29,456 nucleotides of DNA from a virus: IMG/VR virus record IMGVR_UViG_3300033388_003578, positions 1 through 29,456 of that record, one strand, 5' to 3'. Positions within the stretch are counted from its first letter, which is position 1, and every line of letters begins with the position of its first letter. A model generated the notes under the pieces. It was not told where the DNA came from, did no database searches, and was given only the letters and a program-made list of their open reading frames with translations. Of this stretch, positions 6,360-14,309 are shown piece after piece. Both the position numbers and the translations under genes were made by a program.

Positions 6360-8648
6360 TTAGATGCCCGCCTCCGCTAATCGTTGTTCTAGGCCGCGGA
6401 TCATAAAAGCGTTTAACTGGTCAGGCCTAAAACTGTAAAGGCTGCCAGCCTCACGCCCCTCAACCGCAGCTTCTAGCAGCTCCGTGCCATCAGCCAGCAC
6501 TGCCTCTCTTACTATTTTTTCCGGGACTATAACTTCCCCGGTTTCAAAGCGTAAAACCTCAGGCTCAACTACGGCGGGGTGGATTACTTTCCCCACCTCC
6601 ATATAGACGGCTTCTTTAGGCGCTATGGCGTCCCACTCGTCGAAACAAATAAAACCGTATGAAAACGGCGCTAACCCATGCCCTTCCATTATTTCAATAG
6701 CTCTTTGGACGGTCATGCCAACATGTTGTCGCGCAGCATCGCCTTTGGCTTCGACTGAGGCTAAGAACTGATATATACCGACTTCTTTACTTAGTTGTTT
6801 AGCTGCATTCAATTCGTTGGGTACCATCAACCTAATATCAGTTTTATGTGTGGCGTCCGAGGTATTGATCGAACCAACTGCGGCGAAAACCTCGGTAAAT
6901 CGTAATGACGCCTCGCCCAACCCCTTGGTGTTATCGCTTGTTGGCCTCACGTTTGCCGAAGAAAAACGATAATCATCAGCGGCAACTCCAATATATACAG
7001 CATCACTAGCGGCACGTAATCGCATAAACCCATCACTGTTAAATGTTAAGCTCGTGGCTGAACTACTTATTGCCGCCCCTGTGGCTGCGAATGTTATGTC
7101 ACCACCAGAGCCATAATGTGTAGTCGTGCCATTGAACCAAGACATTCTTCGAACGCCATTTGTTTCAATATTAGCGTCTTTCGCACCCGTGGCGTTGTAA
7201 TCAAAACTTAACTCAGCAAACGTACTATTCCTTGCTTGATATGATAGCTTTTCTGTCGCGCTAGTTCTGTCAGTAACCCTAACAAGGTGAGGCTGAACAA
7301 CGGGTAACACACCTATATTAATATTAGTACCCGTTAACGCAAAGCCGTGTATCATTAACGCGTTTGGTAACGTAGACTCGTTATTTATATCAGCATCACA
7401 TACTTCAGCATTACCACCGTACAGATAATTATTTTCTGACTTAGGCCCAAGATGAATAGCAGAAGCGGTAGCTAGTGGCCCGGCAAAGGTCATAAACTGG
7501 AAGTTGTTTCCGCGCATTGTGAACTCTGTGGCATACTCCAAATCTATGCCGACGTTACCGCGTTCCATACGAGTACCAGTGAGGTTACCGCGCGTTGGTC
7601 TATTGCTAGCATCGGTTATTGATTCTTTAAACCACATGCTTCGCGTGTTTTGATTAAAGTCGCAGTTATCGACGATAGGGTAGAATGCGCCACTCTGAGA
7701 AGCTGCAACAGTTGGGCCAGGTTCCACGACGATGCCCTCCTCACAGCCGTTAACATTACACGTTAGCATCTTACAGTAGGACTGCGACACTAGTGTGATT
7801 ATCTGGTTCCTGTCCTCGGGGACACAGGCCATCGCCCACACGCCTGCCTTGCCATTGGCGTTTAGCGTTAGATCCCGACAGACTGTGCCCGGGTTACTAG
7901 CTCTAACGAGAGCCATGTCATTCGAGAGGGCTTGGAGACCGCCCCCTAATATGCCGCCCCGGATTCGTACTGCCTGCGAGTTGTCGAACGTCACAAAAGG
8001 CACTAGTATACCATTGAGCAGTGCGTCAGGGCTTGCGACCCCCGCAATGGCGGCCAGTATGTCGATAATAACGTCGCCCCCGCCCTGCGCGCTAATATAG
8101 TCCGTCGCAGCCTGTATCGCAGCTCTGGAGTCTGCTGTCGTGCTGACCGCCCCCCATTGAGCCACGAAAGCCGTGCGCTTGCCCTTCTTCAAAACGAAAC
8201 TTACTAACGGGTCCGCGGTGCCCACGAGAATGTCGCGGGCGTTAGGCAGGTCAACCCCCGGGGTTGTGCCGGTTACTATTACCGTGTACGTCCCGCCGCC
8301 GCCATTACCTGTGAGGAACTCGTCCGTCTTGTATCGCATGCCCACTTTAGCGTCCGCGTTCGCCTGCATCACAGCAGTCGTCGTGACCGGAGTGGTCTTA
8401 AGCTGATTGGTAGCTTCGAAATACTGAGACGCGAGTACGGTCTCTGGGTCACCCGATGGGATGATGGCCGCCGCGGTGAGGAGCTTTTGTTGCCAGCCTT
8501 TTAAGTCGTTCTGCTCCGCGGCTACGCGCGGGGTGCCCGTTAGGTCGCCGGGCACGGCGTCGTCACGTGCGGAACTGTAAGGGTAATCTGCGTCAGGTGG
8601 GTTAACCTGTCCGTTATAGTCAGGCAATGTGCCGGGGTTAATAGCCAT
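6360..8648 (-). CDS. Tail spike/fibre with pectate-lyase-like fold and S74 self-cleaving chaperone
   Basis: A 762-residue trimeric receptor-binding protein. The N-terminal 80 residues are a virion-anchoring part. From about residue 160, W-G-A-V-S then A-A-I-Q-A-A-T-D-Y and G-G-G-D-V match the start of pectate-lyase-type beta-helix spikes. The C-terminal 170 residues are an S74 intramolecular chaperone. S597-D-A-T-H-K602-T-D-I keeps the catalytic Ser and the Lys five residues later, so autocleavage near S597 is expected. Start: GGAGATAT lies before ATG 8648. It is the only fibre-like gene in the window and determines host range. A separate fibre assembly gene was not seen. Confidence 0.9.
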   Translation of the reverse strand: MAINPGTLPDYNGQVNPPDADYPYSSARDDAVPGDLTGTPRVAAEQNDLKGWQQKLLTAAAIIPSGDPETVLASQYFEATNQLKTTPVTTTAVMQANADAKVGMRYKTDEFLTGNGGGGTYTVIVTGTTPGVDLPNARDILVGTADPLVSFVLKKGKRTAFVAQWGAVSTTADSRAAIQAATDYISAQGGGDVIIDILAAIAGVASPDALLNGILVPFVTFDNSQAVRIRGGILGGGLQALSNDMALVRASNPGTVCRDLTLNANGKAGVWAMACVPEDRNQIITLVSQSYCKMLTCNVNGCEEGIVVEPGPTVAASQSGAFYPIVDNCDFNQNTRSMWFKESITDASNRPTRGNLTGTRMERGNVGIDLEYATEFTMRGNNFQFMTFAGPLATASAIHLGPKSENNYLYGGNAEVCDADINNESTLPNALMIHGFALTGTNINIGVLPVVQPHLVRVTDRTSATEKLSYQARNSTFAELSFDYNATGAKDANIETNGVRRMSWFNGTTTHYGSGGDITFAATGAAISSSATSLTFNSDGFMRLRAASDAVYIGVAADDYRFSSANVRPTSDNTKGLGEASLRFTEVFAAVGSINTSDATHKTDIRLMVPNELNAAKQLSKEVGIYQFLASVEAKGDAARQHVGMTVQRAIEIMEGHGLAPFSYGFICFDEWDAIAPKEAVYMEVGKVIHPAVVEPEVLRFETGEVIVPEKIVREAVLADGTELLEAAVEGREAGSLYSFRPDQLNAFMIRGLEQRLAEAGI

Positions 8649-8659
8649 GGGTATATCTC

Positions 8660-9469
8660 CTAATCGTATTTAACTAGTATGCCTAGCCATTGTTGTGCTG
8701 GGCAAATTTTTAGGCACAAAGCCTCAAATTCGTCTTTCCTACTCGTTGGTACTTCGGCAAGCGCAGGGAAGGTCTCGCCACCGATGTACAAAAAGTAGGG
8801 CCATTTTGTGCTGTCCGCAGGCAAGTCGTAACCGACCACCGTGTTCTTAAGCGTGTTGTAGTTGCCGCATGTTGCCGCAGGGTTGCCGCATGTTGCCGCA
8901 GGGTTGCCGCATGTTGCGAAATACTCCGGCACCGTTTTAAATATTTTATTAACTAGGGGGTATCCTACGGGCTCAAGGGAGGACCCACAGGTCGCCGCGG
9001 GGTTGCCACACGTTGCTAGTGGGTTGCCTGCGGTTACTTGAAAGCCCGTTATTTTTGAGTTAGCCCGTAAGTAAGTAAATGGGTTGCGCGGCGTTACGCA
9101 CGCTTTAACACCTGGCGCGGGCTCTGTGCCTGGCACCCACCACTCATGCACGTACACGTCGAACCTGTTCGCGCGTAGTGTTTCTTGAAGGTACACGGGG
9201 TCTTGCCCTCCTTGCGCTCGCCACGCAGCGAGGACACGGTCGCGCCTCTCTTGCTCGGTTAGCGTCGCGGGGGCTAGTGCGAATTGCTTCTCCCACTTCT
9301 CTAGCTCGCGGGTAGTGTCCGGGAAAATGTCGAGCCAGACTTGATCAAAAAATAGTTTTATATCGTCGCCAAGTGGCGCAAGGCCCTCAAAGAACTGGCG
9401 GAGTTGTTTCTGTGTCGTTAGCCGCCACGCCCGTGCGTTCGGCAATAAGTGCTTAAACATATTGATCAT
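8660..9469 (-). CDS. Baseplate protein, Mu gp48-like (DUF2313/YmfQ family), with cysteine repeats
   Basis: A 269-residue baseplate component. The N-terminal 100 residues fit the family: L-L-P-N-A-R-A-W at 8-15, D-I-F-P-D-T-T near 48, L-E-K-W-E, then R-R-D-R-V-L-A-A-W. It lies directly after gp47, as in Mu. Residues 148-202 are atypical: repeated A-T-C-G-N-P-A units with cysteines exactly 7 residues apart (C154, C161 and C187, C194, C201). The repeats are also perfect at DNA level (8861-8918). The N-terminal domain normally contacts the baseplate wedge and the C-terminal end the fibre. The ATG overlaps the gp47 stop (ATGA). Confidence 0.85.
   Translation of the reverse strand: MINMFKHLLPNARAWRLTTQKQLRQFFEGLAPLGDDIKLFFDQVWLDIFPDTTRELEKWEKQFALAPATLTEQERRDRVLAAWRAQGGQDPVYLQETLRANRFDVYVHEWWVPGTEPAPGVKACVTPRNPFTYLRANSKITGFQVTAGNPLATCGNPAATCGSSLEPVGYPLVNKIFKTVPEYFATCGNPAATCGNPAATCGNYNTLKNTVVGYDLPADSTKWPYFLYIGGETFPALAEVPTSRKDEFEALCLKICPAQQWLGILVKYD
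8861..8918 (-). repeat. 21-bp tandem repeat inside the gp48-like gene
   Basis: Two perfect 21-base units (8861-8881, 8882-8902) and a third partial copy to 8918, built on GTTGCCGCA and TGTTGCCGCAGG on the plus strand. They encode seven-residue A-T-C-G-N-P-A units in frame. Identity at third positions points to recent duplication. Confidence 0.9.
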
Positions 9470-10662
9470 GAGAATGACACCGAGTCGGCTTTCGCTTTCT
9501 CACCAATACCGAGAGCGAATACGGATATGTTGATCGTTAGTTGCGCCACTATTACGTTAGTGAACACACCGCCCGCCGCGCTGACTATGTCGTCAACGAC
9601 CCCACCCACTCCGCTCGACGTTACTCGGTCGCGCCTAGGCAGTACGGAAAGTCCAACAATAAACGGCTCGCGTTCTGCGAAGTATTCATCGACCGCAGTC
9701 GTGATGTCTGTTTGCACTTGCGCGAGATTGTCGACCACGAGGCCCTGAACGTCCACAGTGAAAAGCACGCGCGTGATCGGGAATGTGTTCGCCAGCGCGT
9801 TAGCGGGGCGGCGAGTCGCCCTGCCCGCTTGGTTCATTTCTATACTGTCGAGGACTTCTTGCAGTTGCGCGTTTGTTGGGATGCCGTCAGGGCTGCCACT
9901 CGACTCGGGTGTCGCTTCCACATATACGTCAACTTGCCCAGGGCAATCGCTCGTGTACGGGTAAACGTTCAGAATGCCCGCAGGCTCTTCGCCCCATATC
10001 TCATAGTCTGCATACGCGCCGCCCTGTGGGCGCTTTTGAAAGCGGTCGATAACTCGCTGGCGGTACGCCTCCGTGCTCTCCGCGTCGGACCCTGTAACAA
10101 CTTGCAGCGTTACCGTTGCATTGCGTGCCACGTTGGCCAAAGGGTTGGCAAAAGACAAAACCGCACCGGGATCTAAATTGCCGATCACTCCTGACCCGTT
10201 GCCCCCCGACTGGTCGGACGCTGCACGTACCGTGATTTGTACTACAGGTGCGTTAAGTGCGACGGCTCCAATCGTTAAGTATGTAACGCCGTTGTCTGAA
10301 TTAATTAATTGAGTGCCACTGGTGAGTGTGCCCGTTTGGTTCTCGACAGTCACATCGGCGAGAAGCTCTGCGCTAGTCGCGGTTGCCGGGTCGCCTACGC
10401 CGATCAGTCTGCCCCACCCAACAAGGGGGGAGACACGCTTGCCGTTAATTGTGGTCAGGTCAAAGCTGGCGGTCTCCACAAACATTTGCAGGAATATAAA
10501 CCCGCCGTACTTGTAGAGTAAAATGAACACACCCGCTAGCACTTTAGACAATACGCGCAAGAACGACTTGGGCAGAATTGGGATTGACTGGCCGAGCGAT
10601 GCTTCTAGCTGGGCGATTATGTTGTCGGCTATCTCTTTAGTCGTTGGGGTCGTTAGGCTCAT
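9466..10662 (-). CDS. Baseplate J-like protein (Mu gp47 family)
   Basis: A 398-residue baseplate wedge protein. Family hallmarks: P-T-T-K-E-I-A-D near the start, a gp6-like beta-rich middle with T-G-T-x-x-x-G-T-Q-L (about 114-123), S-G-G-N-G-S-G-V-I-G-N-L (about 152-163), then T-E-A-Y-R-Q-R-V and Q-G-G-A-Y-A-D-Y (about 196-218). Length matches the family. It links the tail hub to the gp48 protein. Overlaps ATGA with both neighbours. Confidence 0.93.
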   Translation of the reverse strand: MSLTTPTTKEIADNIIAQLEASLGQSIPILPKSFLRVLSKVLAGVFILLYKYGGFIFLQMFVETASFDLTTINGKRVSPLVGWGRLIGVGDPATATSAELLADVTVENQTGTLTSGTQLINSDNGVTYLTIGAVALNAPVVQITVRAASDQSGGNGSGVIGNLDPGAVLSFANPLANVARNATVTLQVVTGSDAESTEAYRQRVIDRFQKRPQGGAYADYEIWGEEPAGILNVYPYTSDCPGQVDVYVEATPESSGSPDGIPTNAQLQEVLDSIEMNQAGRATRRPANALANTFPITRVLFTVDVQGLVVDNLAQVQTDITTAVDEYFAEREPFIVGLSVLPRRDRVTSSGVGGVVDDIVSAAGGVFTNVIVAQLTINISVFALGIGEKAKADSVSFS

Positions 10663-11090
10663 GATCTAGCTTTCCAGTTTTCCACAAATTCGATAGTTAG
10701 GTCGCCGTCGATATCTATGGTTAGTTTAATTTTGTTAAGGCCTGGCATGGTCGCCTCTACTGAGATGTTACTCGCTACTTTTTGCTCAATCATCCACGCT
10801 AGGTCGCGGTTGGCCGCGTCTTCTATCCGCCTCAGGTTGGCGGGTATCGCGACAAGTGCCTGCAGGGCGTTCTGTGTCTCGCTGCGGTACTGCCTTGATG
10901 GCTCTAGCTCGTCAATGTTGGCCCACCACGTTAGGGCCTCGTCGCTGCCGCCCTCGTCGTCCTCATTGCCGCCAAAGAGTGACAAGTAGGCCGTAGTTTG
11001 CAAACCGCCAGACAGCTCGACTACGCCGCCGGTCACGTTGATGTCCCCGTCGTCATTGGTCTGGAATAATAAAACATCGCCTTGCTGCAT
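10659..11090 (-). CDS. Baseplate wedge protein, Mu gp46-like
   Basis: A 143-residue protein. The order D-V-L-L-F-Q-T-N-D-D-G-D, then G-L-Q-T-T-A-Y-L-S-L-F-G-G-N-E-D-D, then W-W at about 55-56 is typical of the GP46 family (gp25/gpW-like wedge subunit). It sits between gp45 and gp47 as in Mu, with TAATG and ATGA couplings. Confidence 0.88.
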   Translation of the reverse strand: MQQGDVLLFQTNDDGDINVTGGVVELSGGLQTTAYLSLFGGNEDDEGGSDEALTWWANIDELEPSRQYRSETQNALQALVAIPANLRRIEDAANRDLAWMIEQKVASNISVEATMPGLNKIKLTIDIDGDLTIEFVENWKARS

Positions 11091-11653
11091 TAGTTATTTG
11101 GTCCCGTTGGTCCCGGAGCACTAGACCCACTATCGATCGCATGGTCGTGGCCTGCTATTTCTTTACCGCCTAGCGTTAAACTGGTCGGTATGGTTACATT
11201 GCCGCTTGTATCAATAGTAACACCATTAACCACAAAATTGCCATTAGCTTGCAACTCAAACGAGCCGTTAGCGTTAACGCCCTTCTGGCTGCCGTCTGGC
11301 GACAATGTGCTAGACCCGTTAGCGTTAGACGTCAGGGCCGTGCCGTCGTTCTTGAGCCACACCTCTACGATCACTACTCCATCCGCGTCCCTCGCATAAA
11401 TGCGTTTATCTCCGGATAGTGCTTTCGGTTCGTTGAGTGGGTCGAGGTATCCGACAGCCACCTCGCTGCCCGTTCGTTGCACCGGCACTGTGGCCACGTA
11501 GTCGCCGGGCATCGGGTGCGAGTCGTCGCCCGGTGTCGAGAAGTGCTGCGCGGTTACATTGGCGCCGCCACCTGGGTTGACCTTAACGTCTGAGACTTTC
11601 GCATCTCCCGCCAAGGACCTGACGAAGGATAAAAGTTTTGCTATTCGTCCCAT
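11090..11653 (-). CDS. Baseplate puncturing spike, Mu gp45-like, with H-x-H tip
   Basis: A 187-residue trimeric spike. The N-terminal OB-like part (about 20-80) has H-P-M-P-G-D-Y. The middle (about 100-165) has the short N-G-x-F-x-L-x-A-N-G beta-helix repeats typical of needle tips. H169-D-H171 near the C-terminus matches the H-x-H motif that binds a metal ion at the tip of P2 gpV and related spikes. The Pro/Gly-rich last 15 residues may be a disordered cap. Its start codon lies inside the end of the gp44-like gene (13-base overlap). Confidence 0.88.
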   Translation of the reverse strand: MGRIAKLLSFVRSLAGDAKVSDVKVNPGGGANVTAQHFSTPGDDSHPMPGDYVATVPVQRTGSEVAVGYLDPLNEPKALSGDKRIYARDADGVVIVEVWLKNDGTALTSNANGSSTLSPDGSQKGVNANGSFELQANGNFVVNGVTIDTSGNVTIPTSLTLGGKEIAGHDHAIDSGSSAPGPTGPNN

Positions 11654-12867
11654 GGCAAGGTCTCCGGGATTTTTCCGCTAAACGAGCCGGGGATCACTAG
11701 GTTGAGCCTTGCGGTCTCCGAGTTGCTTGTCTTGTTGAGCTCCACGGAGCGGATCACGAATTCGTAAGGGTTGTAAATCATCGCGCCGGGGGCTTCTAGT
11801 TTTAGGGTCGTGTTAGGCGTCCATAGGTTGCCCGACGGATCGCGCCATGATGACAGCTCGATCGTGTACGACGCAACGTTGGCGAACATGCGGCCCGCTT
11901 TGGCGTCGACAGAGGCTTTGACATTGCTCTCGATGGTGTCGGGGGTTTTGAAGGTGAACGGACGAACCACGCCCGGTAGCCGCTCGTTCTTGACGGTGAA
12001 TTGCCCGCCCTCGAGCCCAACAAGTACCGGGTCCACTCCCGTGATATGGCTGTGATACCTTTGCGGGTCGAAGTCTGGCACCACGGCGACAACGGGGCTC
12101 GCACCTTGTGCCAATGTCGCCACAGGTTTCCCGGGGGTAACCGATTGGTGAAAGAGGAGCGCCCCTTCGGGCGTGCTCGTCACTATTAAGTTGCGCTGCT
12201 GTGCCAGCTTGGTTAAAAACCTAAGCACTTTAACGTCCATCTCGACAGCCACGAGATCAAAAATTGCGCCAGGGTCCGCATCGAATTTAACATCCAGCCC
12301 GAAAGGTGCGGCCATCGACTTGGCGATCTCCTCCAGTCCTTGATCAAAGAATTCTAACAGGCCCGCCATGCTCGCGGGGGGTGTGCAGTCGTTGAGGACG
12401 CCGGGCAATGAGTATCCACTCACGTCCAGCGTGCGGCGTTTATTACCTAATGTGGGCACGATGTCGATCATGGTGCCCGTAAATAGCGGATCGCCTCCTA
12501 CGGTCACATCTAAGGACTTGTAAGAGAAGGGCTTAAAGATCTTGCGGAATGCGGGGTCCTGCGGCGCAGTAAACTCCACCGTGTCCATCGCATCGATCGA
12601 ACGGGTGGTCCTGATATTTTCCCAAAAGCGAAAGCGCTCACATTCGATTAGCACCGCGACCTCGTTCTCGTCGTCCGCTTGCGCTTGTTGCAATATGTCC
12701 TTGGGCGCGCTCGGTTGCGCGGGTATAACGAGCTGTGTGCCCACCACTAAGGGCTCGGACGTGCCGGGGTTGGCCGACGCGATGCGGCTCGCCTGTGACT
12801 CGTCACCATATTTTTTACGTGCGACCAGCTCGAACGTGTCGCCCGCAATAATTTTATACAAGCTCAA
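11641..12867 (-). CDS. Tail hub protein, Mu gp44/gpP-like, with N-terminal LysM domain
   Basis: A 408-residue hub protein. Residues 2-52 form a LysM domain (Y-K-I-I-A-G-D-T-F at 4-12, L-V-V-G-T-Q-L-V-I-P near 40-49). The rest follows the gp27/gpD/gp44 hub family (about 75-395; F-T-G-T-M-I-D-I-V-P near 124-133). In P2 the LysM protein gpX and the hub gpD are separate genes; here they are joined. The hub caps the tail tube and holds the spike. Confidence 0.87.
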   Translation of the reverse strand: MSLYKIIAGDTFELVARKKYGDESQASRIASANPGTSEPLVVGTQLVIPAQPSAPKDILQQAQADDENEVAVLIECERFRFWENIRTTRSIDAMDTVEFTAPQDPAFRKIFKPFSYKSLDVTVGGDPLFTGTMIDIVPTLGNKRRTLDVSGYSLPGVLNDCTPPASMAGLLEFFDQGLEEIAKSMAAPFGLDVKFDADPGAIFDLVAVEMDVKVLRFLTKLAQQRNLIVTSTPEGALLFHQSVTPGKPVATLAQGASPVVAVVPDFDPQRYHSHITGVDPVLVGLEGGQFTVKNERLPGVVRPFTFKTPDTIESNVKASVDAKAGRMFANVASYTIELSSWRDPSGNLWTPNTTLKLEAPGAMIYNPYEFVIRSVELNKTSNSETARLNLVIPGSFSGKIPETLPWDE

Positions 12868-13072
12868 AGGTGTACCCTCTTTCCTCTGCGTAAACGCGGT
12901 AATCCTCTATCGCCCTAAAGGTCACGTTACCCGCGTCTATATCATCGCCCTCCGTGATTATGGGAATCTTCCCTAAGTCACCAGAAAACCTACTGTGCCC
13001 CGTTGATGTTTCAATAAAGACGTCTTTACTATCGCGGGGCAGCACAACTAACATCGTATTAATTTTACACAT
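12854..13072 (-). CDS. Small tail-module protein, unknown function
   Basis: A 72-residue protein between the gp43-like and LysM-gp44 genes, overlapping both (8 bases upstream, 14 downstream), which argues that it is translated. It is beta-rich and acidic, with D-G-x-x-x-F-R-A-like I-E-D-Y-R at about 56-60. Met7 (13054) is an alternative start. By position it could be a small hub or baseplate accessory subunit. Mu has no gene at this position that I recall. Confidence 0.65.
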   Translation of the reverse strand: MCKINTMLVVLPRDSKDVFIETSTGHSRFSGDLGKIPIITEGDDIDAGNVTFRAIEDYRVYAEERGYTFELV

Positions 13073-14309
13073 AATAGACTATCTCTTTGCCGCGTGGCAG
13101 TTCTAAGATCTCCGAACCCGTCAGGTTGTTGGAGTCTATGAAAAAGTCTAGTTGGTCGTCGACGCTCCCGTATAGTTCCGCGACTAGGTCGATGATCGTC
13201 CGGGGTCGGGTTAGCACAATACTGCGCTCTTGCTTAAGCGAGAAGGAGATCTCAACCAAGAAGCCCGCGGTTAGCGCGACCGCCTCTTGTAACTGCTGAT
13301 ATGCTGCGCCCGTGTCGACCTCGCTGAGTGATTGGAAGTTGTCGTCACGCCATGCGGCTACATCTGCGAATTGTTGCAAGATTAAGTCGGCAGCGGCTAG
13401 CGCATCGGTCTTCGTTTCAAATCGGTTATTTACTACTGAGACAATAGACCCTGTGACGTACGTTGACGCGTAGAGGTCATTAGTGTGGAAAGCGTTGGAG
13501 TTGTCGGAGCCGAGCCCCGGTTCTTGCACCGCGTCGTCGCCGGTGATTATAAGCGTTGCTAAGTCGCCGTAAGCGCTAAGCCTCGCGGAGATGCTGGTCA
13601 AGGCCCTCGCGGGTGCCTGCAACATGATCGTGGTTTGGGATGCGAGCGTTAAGGGGTCCTGTACTAATACGTCAATGCCGTTGTTGATCGAGCCTTTGAC
13701 CGCATTAAATTGTTTTCGTACGTTTTCTTGAGTGTCCGCTATCACTCGCAGGCCCGTGGTGGCCGAGTCTAACAATGCGGTGTATGAATTTTTAAAGGTT
13801 GCTTGCTCAGTGGCACTGTCGATGTCGAGGACCTCTTCGAACTCAGTGGCCGCCGCGTCGTTGTATTCATTCACGGAGGCTAACACCGCGCTGGCGGGAT
13901 CGGTTTGGCCCGTTGGGTAAACGACGTCGATGGTCTCCCAGAAAGTCACGTCAAAGACTGCTTGGTTCGCCGCGGTCTTTAAATCGTCACGGCGCTTTAT
14001 CGTGCCAAAAGGCACAACGTTTTTGACGCCATAGATCGGGTGATCCAGTTTGCCCGTGCCTGCTTCTAGCAACGCGTCCATGAAGGCGTCAGCCTCCTGG
14101 TCGTAATCGTTGCCCCAGAAGAACATGCGCAAGGCGTACTTGCGGCCAGTGTGCCCGAGGTCTTGTATAAATGTGCCGTTAGCGTCTGGGAAGTCAAACG
14201 CAGCGGTTTTCTTGTCGACAGACATCGCAACGTTTTCGTATCCGAATACTAGCCGCTTCTTTGACGGCGAAGTGTACGCGGCCTCTCTGATCCGTTCATT
14301 CCATGGCAT
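13065..14309 (-). CDS. Mu gp43/gpN-like tail/DNA circularisation protein
   Basis: A 414-residue protein. The N-terminal 120 residues match the DNA_circ_N family: A-A-Y-T-S-P-S-K-K-R-L, then F-D-F-P-D-A-N-G-T-F-I-Q-D-L-G, then Y-A-L-R-M-F-F-W-G-N-D-Y-D, and G-K-L-D-H-P-I-Y-G. In Mu the N protein is a tail component; the circularisation label comes from early work. Its ATG shares one base with the tape measure stop (TAATG). Confidence 0.88.
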   Translation of the reverse strand: MPWNERIREAAYTSPSKKRLVFGYENVAMSVDKKTAAFDFPDANGTFIQDLGHTGRKYALRMFFWGNDYDQEADAFMDALLEAGTGKLDHPIYGVKNVVPFGTIKRRDDLKTAANQAVFDVTFWETIDVVYPTGQTDPASAVLASVNEYNDAAATEFEEVLDIDSATEQATFKNSYTALLDSATTGLRVIADTQENVRKQFNAVKGSINNGIDVLVQDPLTLASQTTIMLQAPARALTSISARLSAYGDLATLIITGDDAVQEPGLGSDNSNAFHTNDLYASTYVTGSIVSVVNNRFETKTDALAAADLILQQFADVAAWRDDNFQSLSEVDTGAAYQQLQEAVALTAGFLVEISFSLKQERSIVLTRPRTIIDLVAELYGSVDDQLDFFIDSNNLTGSEILELPRGKEIVYYV

